12,772 bases of DNA from JACCTH01 sp050741915 (GCA_050741915.1 JBOGEX010000083.1:1-12772), one strand, 5' to 3'; shown: positions 4,877 through 12,675, numbered from the stretch's first letter. Notes: generated by a model not told the origin, from the letters alone. Translations and numbers: made by a program.

Positions 4877-7678
4877 ATGTGTTTCATGCCACAGCGAACC
4901 CGATCACCAGCCCGCCTCGGGGTCGGGGCCGAGCAGCAACCACGTCTCGAACGGCTCGGCTGGATCAAGGACGGCAGGGTGACCAAGGAGGCCGAAGACT
5001 TGCTGCGCCTGGTGCGGTCTGGTCCCGACCCGGTCGGGACCCTGAATCGGGTCCTTGCCCTCGCCGAACGTGGGCGTCTCGATCCCCGCGGCGAAGACCT
5101 GACTTCTCTAGTGGCCCTGGCTGGTGCCAGCCGAGGGTTGTGGGATTCGCTCCTCCGTCACCCCGAATGGCTCGAAGGACAAGATGGCGAGACGACTGAT
5201 CCGCGCCTCCTGGTCCAGAGCCAGCTGGTTGCGATCGCACGAGAAGACCTGGCGAACCGGGCCACTCTGGAGGAGACCACGGCCCGCTTGACCGAGGTCG
5301 CCGATCGAGCCGCGGCCCTGGCCCTAACAACTGCCACCGGCGAAGTCTCCTCACGCAACGCGGGTCAGCCGCTGCCGCGCTTGTGCGTCATCGCTCTGGG
5401 GAAGTGGGGAGGTGGTGAGCTCAACTACTCCTCGGACATCGACTTGGTCTTTGTCTACGAGCCTCACGATGAACCTGAGAAAGACCGAAGGCTGGCGCTT
5501 CGGATCGCCACTGGGTTCATCGAGGAGCTGGCTGCTCCGACCTCCGAAGGGATCGCCTTTCGAGTGGACGCTGGCCTCCGACCTGGGGGATCGACCGGAC
5601 CACTGGTCCGAACGCTCGAGGGATATCGGGCTTACTACGAAAAATGGGGAGAGGCGTGGGAGTCACAGGCCTTGCTCAAAGCCCGACCGGCCGCGGGTGA
5701 CCGCCCACTGGGCGATCACTTCATGACCGCAGTCGCTCCCTTCGTCTGGCCGGAGGCATTGGCTCCCGATGCTGTCCGCGAACTGCGGCAGCTCAAGCAG
5801 CGAGCCGAGGAGGAGGCGAATCCGGACGACATCAAACGGGCGCCGGGTGGAATCCGCGATGTCGAGTTCACCGTCCAGCTTCTGCAACTTATCCACGGGC
5901 GCGGCGATCGCAGCTTGCGCGTTCCAGGAACGCTGCCAGCGCTCGCAGCCCTGGCGGCGGGCGACTATGTCCGCGCTGAGGACGCCAACGATCTCGCGGA
6001 GTCATATCGATTTCTGCGAACGGTCGAGCATCGTCTCCAGCTTTGGCAGATGAATCAAACCCATCAGATCCCTGAAAGCAGGGAACCGTTGGCGCTCTCC
6101 CTGGGGTACCGCTCGGCCGAGCACAGCGCCGTTGACCAATTCAGCGACGACCTCGCTCGTCATCGCCGCCGAGTCAGGGAGCTGCACGAGGCTCTCTATT
6201 ACCGCCCACTGCTCGAAGCCTTTTCGTCGGCTTCGGCGCTGGGCCTAGACCGCAGCAAAGCCGAAGAGCGGTTGGAGGCATTGGGGTTTGTGGACGTGGC
6301 TAGCGCCGCCAGGGCCTTCGAGACGCTCACCACCGGCCTCTCGCGGCGGTCGGCAATGATGCAACAGCTCTTGCCTTTGATGCTCGACTGGCTCGCCGAC
6401 TCCCCCGACCCCGACCTCGGTCTGACGCAGCTGGCCAAATTGGTGGAGTCGAGCTCCGGTCAAGCAGAGTTGATAGGTACCGTGCGAGACCGACCGGTCG
6501 CCGCCCAACGGCTCTGTCTCCTGCTGGGATCGTCACGCCTGATCGGCCTCTTCCTCGACCGTCTTCCCGAGTTCCTCCCGCGCCTGGCAGACGATCGGCT
6601 TCTCACCGACATTCCCCGCAGCGAAGCCGTCACCGGCGTCGCGCTCGAACGGATGAAGCTCCGGGAAGGCCGCGAGGCGCGGATGGGGTCCTTGCGGCGC
6701 TTCGTGCGGCGGCGGATGCTGCGGGTGGCGGCGGCCGATCTGCTCGATTTGGCCGACGTGGAGGCCGTCGCCTCCTCGCTCACAGACACGGCCGATGCTG
6801 CGGCCAGCGCTGCATTGTGGACAGCCCAGGAGGCACTGGCTCATCCGGCCGACCTGGCAGTGGTGGCGATGGGAAAGTGGGGCGGGCACGAGCTTGGATA
6901 CTCCTCGGATCTCGATCTGATGTATGTCGGGACCCCGGGTGAGGCTGCCCTGCAGAGCCTGCGGGTGGCCACTGAGTTCTCGGCCGTGATCAGCCAGCCC
7001 ACTCCTGACGGGGCGGCATATCAAGTCGACCCCGGATTGCGACCGGAGGGTCGCCAGGGGGGCCTGGTCCGAAGCCTGGAAGCATTTCGTCTTTACTACG
7101 AACAGCGGGCCGAGCCGTGGGAAAGAATCGCTTTGATCAAGGCTCGTCCGGTGGCTGGACCGAGCGAGCTAACAGAGGGCTTTGCAGCCATCAGAGAAGA
7201 GCATGCCTTTCCGGCCGAGGTTGGTCTGGAGGCGGTACGGGCGATCCGGCACGTGAAGGCCAGGGTCGAGAAGGAGCGGCTCCCTCGTAACCCCGAGTTC
7301 CACCTCAAGCTCGGTCCCGGCGCCCTGGCGGACATCGAGTTCCTGGTACAACTCTGGCAATTTCGAATCGGCCGGGGTCGTCCCCATTTACAAACCACCT
7401 CCACCCTGACGGCCCTGGCCGCCTTGAGTTCGGAGGGTGTCCTTTCGGCGGCGGACGCCGATCATCTCCAGACCACCTATCGCCTGTGCTCGCGGATTCG
7501 AAATCGGCTCTACCTGCAAACGGCCACTCCCCACGATGTTCTCCCGATCGAGGGGAATCAGCTTTCCCGGCTGGCGCGTTCACTCGGATACGGCCACCGG
7601 GGCGACTTGCGAGAGGAGTATCGAGCCTTGACCAGGCGATCACGACGCCTGTTCCAAACGCTTTTCTTCGAGGACTGA
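4877..7678 (+). CDS. glnE: Bifunctional glutamine synthetase adenylyltransferase/adenylyl-removing enzyme
   Basis: A 933-residue protein with two nucleotidyltransferase modules. The first has GKWGGGELNYSSDIDLVFVY with Asp187/Asp189. The second has GKWGGHELGYSSDLDLMYVG with Asp678/Asp680. Both metal-binding D-x-D pairs are intact. Each is followed by the FRVDAGLRPGG/YQVDPGLRPEG block and a helical GlnE domain with GGIRDVEFTVQLLQL or GALADIEFLVQLWQF. By family knowledge the N-terminal half removes AMP from glutamine synthetase and the C-terminal half adds it, in response to nitrogen status. Length is close to the E. coli protein (about 945). ATG 4877 gives the longest form; ATG 4886 is an equal candidate, and neither has a clear ribosome binding site. 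The amidohydrolase gene follows after 28 nt. Confidence 0.97.
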   Translation: MCFMPQRTRSPARLGVGAEQQPRLERLGWIKDGRVTKEAEDLLRLVRSGPDPVGTLNRVLALAERGRLDPRGEDLTSLVALAGASRGLWDSLLRHPEWLEGQDGETTDPRLLVQSQLVAIAREDLANRATLEETTARLTEVADRAAALALTTATGEVSSRNAGQPLPRLCVIALGKWGGGELNYSSDIDLVFVYEPHDEPEKDRRLALRIATGFIEELAAPTSEGIAFRVDAGLRPGGSTGPLVRTLEGYRAYYEKWGEAWESQALLKARPAAGDRPLGDHFMTAVAPFVWPEALAPDAVRELRQLKQRAEEEANPDDIKRAPGGIRDVEFTVQLLQLIHGRGDRSLRVPGTLPALAALAAGDYVRAEDANDLAESYRFLRTVEHRLQLWQMNQTHQIPESREPLALSLGYRSAEHSAVDQFSDDLARHRRRVRELHEALYYRPLLEAFSSASALGLDRSKAEERLEALGFVDVASAARAFETLTTGLSRRSAMMQQLLPLMLDWLADSPDPDLGLTQLAKLVESSSGQAELIGTVRDRPVAAQRLCLLLGSSRLIGLFLDRLPEFLPRLADDRLLTDIPRSEAVTGVALERMKLREGREARMGSLRRFVRRRMLRVAAADLLDLADVEAVASSLTDTADAAASAALWTAQEALAHPADLAVVAMGKWGGHELGYSSDLDLMYVGTPGEAALQSLRVATEFSAVISQPTPDGAAYQVDPGLRPEGRQGGLVRSLEAFRLYYEQRAEPWERIALIKARPVAGPSELTEGFAAIREEHAFPAEVGLEAVRAIRHVKARVEKERLPRNPEFHLKLGPGALADIEFLVQLWQFRIGRGRPHLQTTSTLTALAALSSEGVLSAADADHLQTTYRLCSRIRNRLYLQTATPHDVLPIEGNQLSRLARSLGYGHRGDLREEYRALTRRSRRLFQTLFFED

Positions 7679-7706
7679 AAAGGCGTCCGGCTACCCTTCT
7701 TTCCCG

Positions 7707-8870
7707 ATGACAGCTCCCGACTTCGGTCACGTTCGGGCCGCGGTCGCCGAACTTCTTCCCGAGATCACAGAACTGCGTCGTCGGCTGCACCGCCGTCCCG
7801 AACTTGCCTTCCGGGAGGTCGCCACTACCGAAGCGGTCCTCTCGACCCTGCGCGCAGCCGGCCTCGAACCGCGATCTCGCAGCCCGCGCACTGGTCTGGT
7901 GGTCGACGTCGGAGCCGGTAAGCGCCTTGTTGGCTTTCGTTCGGACCTCGACGCTCTTCCGATACAGGAGCCGGAAGGTCTCGAATTCCGTTCCCAGATC
8001 GCCGGAGTTATGCACGCCTGCGGCCACGATGTCCACACCGCCATCGGTGCAGGTCTGGCGCTCGTCGTTTCCAAGCTCCAACTCGACCGCAGGATCCGCC
8101 TCATCTTCCAGCCCGCCGAGGAGGCGTTCCCCGGGGGTGGCCATGAGATGGTGTCCGAAGGTGCGGCCGCCGGCTTGGAGGCGATCGTGGCTTTTCACTG
8201 CGACCCAACTCTCGAAGTCGGCAGGGTAGGAATGAGACCGGGCCCGGTCACCGCCTCCGCCGATCGCTTCTTCGTCACCCTGGAGGGACCGGGGGGACAT
8301 ACTGCCCGACCCCATCGAACCGTCGACCTGGTCTTCGCCGCGGGACTTGTGGTTTCTCAGCTCCCGGGTCTCATCGATCGCCTCACGGACGCCCGCCTGC
8401 CCAAGGCCGTCGTATTCGGAACGATCTCCGGGGGAACCGCCGAGAATGTGATTCCCACCAAAGTCGATATGTCGGGAACCTGTCGCACCCTTGACCGCGG
8501 GTTGTGGGAGGAGATCCCGACCCTCATCGACCGCCTGGTGCACGAGATCGTCGCCCCGACCGGGGCCAAGGTGGTGTTCAAGTACGTGCGAGGGGTTCCT
8601 CCGGTCATCAATAACCCCGACGTGGTGACGGCTTGCCGGGAGGCCGTGAGCCATTCCCTCGGGGTGACCACGATCGTCGAAGCCGAAAACTCGATGGGAG
8701 CGGAAGACTTTTCTGCATTCACCGAGGCCGTGCCCGGGGCGCTGATGCGTCTCGGGGTGAAAACCCCCGGCGAGCGCTCCGTCGATCTCCACTCGGCCTC
8801 CTTCCGAGCCGACGAAGGTGCGGTCGAAGTGGGGCTGCTGGCCGGGATGGCGTCTCTCCTGGCGATCTGA
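7707..8870 (+). CDS. M20-family (M20D-type) metal-dependent amidohydrolase
   Basis: This 387-residue protein resembles hippurate/N-acyl-amino-acid hydrolases. Metal ligands and catalytic residues of M20D are visible: HACGHDVH (Cys105, His107, His110), QPAEE (Glu138 and Glu139, with the catalytic base) and AFHCDP (His164). The C-terminal LHSASFRADE block supplies the last ligand. The middle section, with GPGGHTARPHRTVDL, forms the lid/dimerisation domain. Substrate cannot be told from sequence; N-acyl amino acids, acyl-aminopimelate or auxin-type conjugates are all cut by relatives. No signal peptide is seen, so it is probably cytoplasmic. It starts 28 nt after glnE and may be co-transcribed. 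A TANNNT box (7692-7697) shortly before the ATG could allow separate transcription but has no good -35. Confidence 0.9.
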   Translation: MTAPDFGHVRAAVAELLPEITELRRRLHRRPELAFREVATTEAVLSTLRAAGLEPRSRSPRTGLVVDVGAGKRLVGFRSDLDALPIQEPEGLEFRSQIAGVMHACGHDVHTAIGAGLALVVSKLQLDRRIRLIFQPAEEAFPGGGHEMVSEGAAAGLEAIVAFHCDPTLEVGRVGMRPGPVTASADRFFVTLEGPGGHTARPHRTVDLVFAAGLVVSQLPGLIDRLTDARLPKAVVFGTISGGTAENVIPTKVDMSGTCRTLDRGLWEEIPTLIDRLVHEIVAPTGAKVVFKYVRGVPPVINNPDVVTACREAVSHSLGVTTIVEAENSMGAEDFSAFTEAVPGALMRLGVKTPGERSVDLHSASFRADEGAVEVGLLAGMASLLAI

Positions 8871-8880
8871 AAGCAAACCT

Positions 8881-8917
8881 AATGCATGGCGCTGCGGTTT
8901 CCGCAGAAGATTGCATT
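8881..8917. other. Two-step inverted repeat between convergent genes
   Basis: An outer stem AATGCA (8881-8886)/TGCATT (8912-8917) encloses a 5x5 internal loop, an inner stem CTGCGG (8892-8897)/CCGCAG (8901-8906) and a TTT loop. It lies in the 56-nt gap between the amidohydrolase and tyrA stops. There is no T-run after it on either strand, so it is not a standard rho-independent terminator. It may still mark transcript ends for both genes. Confidence 0.5.
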
Positions 8918-8926
8918 CGGTATCCG

Positions 8927-9943
8927 TTAGAGCAGCGAAAATCCTTCTGATCTGAGGGTTGAGGCCAGGAGTTCAGCATCGGCGGCGCGCACCGAGAGGG
9001 TCAGCACTCCTCCGCCTCCGTGGGTGGCGTGACGCAGCTGGAGGTCCCGCAGGTCGACGCCCGAGGTTTCCAGGGCATGACCAACGCGGGCAATCTCGCC
9101 GGGACGATCTTCGAGCACAACTCCCACGGAGGTCACCGGCGCCGCCAGCGAGCTCCGTGCAGCTCGCGCCGAGAGCAAGGCCGCACCGATTTGGAGGCGG
9201 TTCTGTTCCTCGATGAGGTCAGCCCAAGCCAGCAAATCGCCACCGAGGTCTCGTAGCATTCCCCCCAGTACGGCCCGGTTCTCCACCAGCACGTCCGGCC
9301 ACCAGCTCGGAGACGAAAGGGCGATCCGGGTGAGATCCCGAAATCCGGAGGCAGCCAGATCCAGGGCGCCTTGATCGCGGGCCACCCGATTCACCAGGGC
9401 CGAGGCCAGAACCTGCGGGAGGTGGCTGATGGCCGCCACGGCCTCGTCGTGTTGTCGAGCGGTGAGATGAACCGGAATGGCGCCGAGCTTTGCAACCAGA
9501 TCGCTCATCTCGGCGAGAGAAGCGGCATCGACATTGTCGGTGGTCAGCACCCAGGTCGCCCCTTGGAAGAGCGAACCCGAGGCTCCCTGGGGACCAGACG
9601 TCTCTCGTCCGGCTAGCGGGTGCCCTCCCACATAACGCCGGAGGTTGGCTCCGGCCGCGACCATGGGAGCCTTGACCCCCGCCACGTCGGTGACCAGCGC
9701 ATCGGTTTGGAGACGCACCAACTCCTGCTCAATGGCGGCAGGTGGGCCCGCCAGGACGATCAGGTCAAAGCCAGTCCCGACGGCCGGGGCGGCGCAAATC
9801 TCGTCAAGAGCACCCATCGCGAGAGCGGTGGCGAGGGACGCTTCGTTGGGGTCCCAGCCGACCACGGTCCACCCCAGCCGACGCAACCCGATGCCCATGG
9901 AGGCACCGATCAAGCCGGTGCCTAGCACCGCCGCCCTCGGCAT
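8927..9943 (-). CDS. tyrA: Prephenate dehydrogenase with C-terminal ACT domain
   Basis: This 338-residue enzyme oxidatively decarboxylates prephenate to 4-hydroxyphenylpyruvate for tyrosine. The Rossmann motif GTGLIGAS (8-15) is followed by an acidic residue, Asp31 (GWDPNEAS), which favours NAD+. GGHPLAGRETSG (106-117) carries the catalytic-type His108, and HDEAVAAISHLPQ (166-177) is the second family block. Residues about 270-338 form an ACT domain (VGVVLEDRPGEIARVGHALE), which suggests feedback control by an aromatic amino acid. The segment usually reading D-x-x-S-V-K is DVAGVK here, so the Ser reported to contact substrate in related enzymes is Gly89. It begins 3 nt after the DAHP synthase stop, so the two form an operon. 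An arogenate preference cannot be excluded. Confidence 0.93.
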   Translation of the reverse strand: MPRAAVLGTGLIGASMGIGLRRLGWTVVGWDPNEASLATALAMGALDEICAAPAVGTGFDLIVLAGPPAAIEQELVRLQTDALVTDVAGVKAPMVAAGANLRRYVGGHPLAGRETSGPQGASGSLFQGATWVLTTDNVDAASLAEMSDLVAKLGAIPVHLTARQHDEAVAAISHLPQVLASALVNRVARDQGALDLAASGFRDLTRIALSSPSWWPDVLVENRAVLGGMLRDLGGDLLAWADLIEEQNRLQIGAALLSARAARSSLAAPVTSVGVVLEDRPGEIARVGHALETSGVDLRDLQLRHATHGGGGVLTLSVRAADAELLASTLRSEGFSLL

Positions 9944-9946
9944 GGA

Positions 9947-10960
9947 TCAGATCTTCAGCCCCAGCACCCCGGCCAGGGCTCGCACCGATTCCATCAGTTC
10001 GGCGAACTCGCTCGGAAGGAGTGCCTGCTCCCCGTCGACCTTGGCCGTGTCGGGAGCCGGATGGACGTCGATCATGATCCCATCTGCGCCCACCCCCACT
10101 GCGGCCCTGGCAAGTGGGGCCACCAGCTCGCGTTTTCCCCCCGAATGGGATGGGTCAACCATGATCGGGAGGTGCGACATCGCTTTGACCAGGGGGACAG
10201 CGGTGATGTCGAGCGTGTTGCGCGAGGCGGTCTCGAAGGTGCGTATGCCCCGTTCCATCAGGAGAATCTGGTGATTGCCTTCCTTGTAGATGTACTCAGC
10301 GGCGTTCAGCCATTCCTCGATGGTGGCGGTGAAGCCTCGCTTCAACATCACCGGCTTGGGCTGACGTCCCACTTCGGCGAGAAGCGAGTAGTTGGACATG
10401 TTGCGGGTGCCGATGCGGATCATGTCGGCATACGACGAAACGAGTCCGACATCGCGAGAATCGAGTACCTCGGCGACGAATGGTAAACCGAACTTTTCTC
10501 GCGCCTCCGCCAAATATTTGAGACCTTCCTCACCCAGGCCCTGAAAGGAGTAGGGAGAAGTACGGGGCTTGAAGGCGTCTCCCCGTAGGAGCCGGGCGCC
10601 GGCTGCGGCGACGGATTCGGCGGTTCGCATCAGTTGGTCTCTCGACTCGACCGCACACGGGCCGGCCACGACGACAAAGGAGTCGGTTCCGATAGCGACG
10701 TCGCCCACTTCGATGACTGTGTCGTCGTCCTGGAAGTCGCGGGACACAAACCGGAAGGACTTCAGCACCGGCACTGCTTTCTCGACCCCCGCCATGGCTT
10801 CCCACGGGAGGGTCGAGATCACCTCTCGATCGCCGATGGCTCCGATAACGGTTCGGAACTGCCCGGCGGAGACATGAGCCTCGCAGCCGATCTCTCGGAG
10901 CCGGGCCACAACCGAGGCGATGTCGGACTCGCTGGCTTGGCTACGCATAACGATGATCAT
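9947..10960 (-). CDS. aroF: 3-deoxy-7-phosphoheptulonate synthase, type I-beta (DAHP synthase)
   Basis: This 337-residue enzyme joins phosphoenolpyruvate and erythrose 4-phosphate, the first step of the shikimate pathway. Residues 1-73 form the ferredoxin-like regulatory domain seen in Thermotoga-type enzymes, which bind tyrosine there. The barrel carries AGPCAVES with metal ligand Cys102, the KPRTSPYSFQG signature from Lys131, LLMERGIRT, VDPSHSGGK with His272, and DVHP at 298-301. No chorismate mutase domain is attached. ATG 10960 (MIIVMRS) is preferred because it matches the usual beginning of this family; a GTG at 10969 would add three residues. It is first in the aroF-tyrA operon. With an ACT domain on TyrA, both ends of the tyrosine route look allosterically controlled. 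Confidence 0.95.
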   Translation of the reverse strand: MIIVMRSQASESDIASVVARLREIGCEAHVSAGQFRTVIGAIGDREVISTLPWEAMAGVEKAVPVLKSFRFVSRDFQDDDTVIEVGDVAIGTDSFVVVAGPCAVESRDQLMRTAESVAAAGARLLRGDAFKPRTSPYSFQGLGEEGLKYLAEAREKFGLPFVAEVLDSRDVGLVSSYADMIRIGTRNMSNYSLLAEVGRQPKPVMLKRGFTATIEEWLNAAEYIYKEGNHQILLMERGIRTFETASRNTLDITAVPLVKAMSHLPIMVDPSHSGGKRELVAPLARAAVGVGADGIMIDVHPAPDTAKVDGEQALLPSEFAELMESVRALAGVLGLKI

Positions 10961-10999
10961 GGAAGACACTGAGTTGGACGAGAAGAGTAGGTTCTAAGC

Positions 11000-11716
11000 A
11001 TGACCGCACAGCCAGTCGTCTACGAAGAGCATGTCGGCGCCTCTCGTCAGTACTGGCGCGACATCGTCCTCGGGATCAATGATGGATTGGTTTCCATGCT
11101 GCTGCTGGTGGTCGGAGTCGTCGGAGGCGGCCTGAATCGAGAGCAGATCATTCTGACGGGCGTGGCCGGGGCCCTGGCGGGGGCAGTGTCGATGGCGGCC
11201 GGTGAATACCTCGCCACCAAGTCCCAGGACGAGGTGATGGAGTCGGAACTCGCCCTTGAGCGGACTCACATCAAACACTTCCGCCAGCAGGAAATCGACC
11301 AGCTCTATCCGATGCTGCGCGATGTCGGCATTGAGGAGTCCGACATCGATACCGTCGTCAAGGCTCTGACTCGCAACGACGAGGTGCTGCTGAACTCAAT
11401 GAAGGTTCTGGAGTTTGGTGTCGTCGATACCGAACGCCGTTCGCCGCTGTCGGCCGCCTGGACCTCGGGAGGTTTGTTCCTCGTCGGTTCGATTCCGGCC
11501 GTCGCGCCTTTCCTCTTTCCAGTCAGCCGCGGCACTGGCCTGGTGGTCGCCGCCACATTGGCAGGGATCAGCCTTTTTGTGGTCGGGGTGGTAAAGACCT
11601 TCGTCACACGCACCAACGCAGTAGCGGCGGGCTTCCAGAACCTGTTTATTGCCGGGGTGGGAGCGCTGGCGGCCTTTGCCGTCGGGCGGCTGGTGGGGGT
11701 GGCAACACCCAGCTAG
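11000..11716 (+). CDS. VIT1/CCC1-family divalent metal (Fe2+/Mn2+) transporter
   Basis: A 238-residue integral membrane protein with five predicted helices, at about 20-43, 50-72, 149-171, 180-200 and 208-232. Helix 1 has DIVLGINDGLVS with the conserved pore-lining Asp28. Helix 2 has AVSMAAGEYLATKSQ with Met65 and Glu69. A charged cytoplasmic stretch at about 75-145, rich in Glu and His (ESELALERTHIKHFRQQE), corresponds to the metal-binding domain of the plant VIT1 family. By family knowledge it moves Fe2+ or Mn2+ out of the cytosol, probably by proton exchange. It is divergent from aroF with a 39-nt gap. AGTAGG lies eight bases before the ATG. A TANNNT box at 10988-10993 would alternatively place the transcript start at the ATG, but no -35 is evident. 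Confidence 0.9.
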   Translation: MTAQPVVYEEHVGASRQYWRDIVLGINDGLVSMLLLVVGVVGGGLNREQIILTGVAGALAGAVSMAAGEYLATKSQDEVMESELALERTHIKHFRQQEIDQLYPMLRDVGIEESDIDTVVKALTRNDEVLLNSMKVLEFGVVDTERRSPLSAAWTSGGLFLVGSIPAVAPFLFPVSRGTGLVVAATLAGISLFVVGVVKTFVTRTNAVAAGFQNLFIAGVGALAAFAVGRLVGVATPS

Positions 11717-11730
11717 CCGACTGCTAGCCG
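11712..11730 (+). repeat. Direct repeat GCTAGCCG, 11-bp period, upstream of the XRE promoter
   Basis: GCTAGCCG occurs at 11712-11719 and 11723-11730. A related CCTAGC (11736-11741) lies next to the -35 box at 11747. The first copy overlaps the transporter stop codon. GCTAG (11723-11727) and CTAGC (11737-11741) could also pair as a weak hairpin. The roles of transporter end signal and regulatory site cannot be separated from sequence. Confidence 0.5.
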
Positions 11731-11746
11731 GGCGCCCTAGCTCTGC

Positions 11747-11775
11747 TTGCAATTGTTATACGCTTGCTGTAGCAT
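11747..11775 (+). promoter_or_regulatory. Sigma-70-type promoter giving a leaderless transcript
   Basis: TTGCAA (11747-11752), a 17-nt spacer and TAGCAT (11770-11775). Seven bases separate the -10 box from the GTG at 11783, so transcription would start at or next to the start codon. Leaderless mRNAs with this geometry are common in actinobacteria. No ribosome binding site precedes the GTG, which agrees. Confidence 0.75.
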
Positions 11776-11798
11776 GCACTTTGTGAGTGACAGCAAGC
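11762..11798. promoter_or_regulatory. 9-bp inverted repeat around the -10 box and start codon (possible operator)
   Basis: GCTTGCTGT (11762-11770) and ACAGCAAGC (11790-11798) are exact inverse copies separated by 19 bp. A further GCTTGC lies at 11745-11750, overlapping the -35 box. The arrangement encloses the -10 box and the start codon of an XRE regulator. It would suit repression by a dimeric HTH protein, most simply this gene's own product. Confidence 0.45.
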
Positions 11799-12181
11799 AG
11801 CCTGTAGCCGAGGGTCTCAGCGGTCATGTCGGTGAGTTCATTCGCTCCCAGCGAGAGCGGGCCGACATCTCGCTTCGACGCCTGGCAGAGCGGGCGGGCA
11901 TCTCCAATCCGTACTTGAGCCAGGTCGAGCGCGGGCTGCGTAAGCCCTCCGCCGAGATACTCAAACGGATCTCGCGAGCTCTCTCGATCTCAGCCGAGTC
12001 TCTCTATTCGAAGGCAGGTCTGATCGAGGAAGGGCCCGAGACGCCAACCGTGGTCGAGGCCATCGCCGAAGATCCGGTGTTGACCCCGAGGCAGAAGCAG
12101 GTGCTGCTTGATCTCTATCGAACCCTGGTAAGCGCAGAATCAGAACTTGATGCTGCCAAGACAGTTAGGAGCAACCAATGA
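11783..12181 (+). CDS. XRE-family helix-turn-helix transcriptional regulator
   Basis: This 132-residue protein starts at GTG 11783, placed there because the promoter's -10 box ends seven bases before it. In-frame TTG 11747 and ATG 11774 upstream fall within the promoter. Residues 15-80 form an HTH_3/XRE domain (GEFIRSQRERADISLRRLAERAGISNPYLSQVERG...) with recognition helix around SNPYLSQVE. Residues 95-125 form a separate helical part (TPRQKQVLLDLYRTLVSAESEL). The C-terminal region shows no effector-binding fold. The stop overlaps the next start as ATGA, so translation is coupled. The pairing resembles Rv0474 upstream of hbhA in Mycobacterium tuberculosis. The product probably controls its own transcript and thereby the downstream gene. 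Confidence 0.9.
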   Translation: MSDSKQPVAEGLSGHVGEFIRSQRERADISLRRLAERAGISNPYLSQVERGLRKPSAEILKRISRALSISAESLYSKAGLIEEGPETPTVVEAIAEDPVLTPRQKQVLLDLYRTLVSAESELDAAKTVRSNQ

Positions 12182-12675
12182 AGGCTAAGAAAGCCCTTTA
12201 CGCAGCCGTCGGCGCCCCCGTCGTCGGCTATCGGATGGCCTCGGAGGCAGTTTCCGAGCTACGGACTCGCCTCAACAAGGAGGCCGATTCGCTCGGCAAG
12301 ACCGCGCAAACGCGCATGACCAAGTGGGCTACCGAGGGCGAAAAGGTGGTGAACCGTCTCTCAGACGCCAAGGTCGTCGACGAGGTCGCCAGCCGGGTCG
12401 ACTTCGACCAGGTCAGCACCCAGGTCAACAAGCTACGCGACCAGCTCGAGGACCTGCTGACCACCTGGCGGTCCTCCTTCCGCCCGGAGAAGCTTCCGAC
12501 GATCAAGGCCGAGGCCTCTTCGGTGGGCGTGAAGTTCGAGACGATTCCCGCTAAGAAAACCGCCGCTCGCAAGAGCACGGCGGCCAAGAAGACCGCCGCC
12601 AAGAAGTCGACGGCTGCCAAGGGAACCAAGAGCACGGCCAACAAGCAGAGCGCCGCCAAAAAGGCCGGCGGCTAG
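12178..12675 (+). CDS. HbhA-like coiled-coil protein with lysine/alanine-rich tail
   Basis: A 165-residue protein with three parts. Residues 1-30 form a helix with a mildly hydrophobic start (ALYAAVGAPVVGYRMASEAV). Residues 30-105 are charged helical, coiled-coil-like sequence. From about 125 a low-complexity basic tail built on AAKK/STAAK units contains 12 Lys in about 40 residues. There is no export signal. Mycobacterial HbhA (heparin-binding haemagglutinin) has the same plan and lies directly after an XRE gene. Lys/Ala tails of this kind bind sulphated sugars, DNA or the envelope, so adhesin, nucleoid-associated and envelope roles are all possible. The ATG overlaps the regulator stop. After the TAG at 12673-12675 the tail-like sequence continues in the +1 frame to 12715, suggesting a frameshift. 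Homology to HbhA is inferred from architecture and synteny, not from close identity. Confidence 0.75.
   Translation: MKAKKALYAAVGAPVVGYRMASEAVSELRTRLNKEADSLGKTAQTRMTKWATEGEKVVNRLSDAKVVDEVASRVDFDQVSTQVNKLRDQLEDLLTTWRSSFRPEKLPTIKAEASSVGVKFETIPAKKTAARKSTAAKKTAAKKSTAAKGTKSTANKQSAAKKAGG

Noticed and set aside
4847..4890. TATCTT and TAGTCT boxes as a nadE promoter
   Set aside because: TANNNT matches are common by chance, and neither has a recognisable -35 at 16-18 bases.
6104..6110. GGGTA inside glnE on the plus strand
   Set aside because: It has no GTTT at suitable spacing and lies deep in coding sequence with no gene start downstream.
7305..8876. A 523-codon open frame on the minus strand across the end of glnE and the amidohydrolase
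   Set aside because: It is antisense to two proteins with intact family motifs, has no recognisable domain, and is explained by GC-rich codon bias keeping the opposite frame open.
9645..10274. A 209-codon plus-strand frame over tyrA and aroF
   Set aside because: It is antisense to two well-supported enzymes; low-complexity Ser/Pro/Arg translation.
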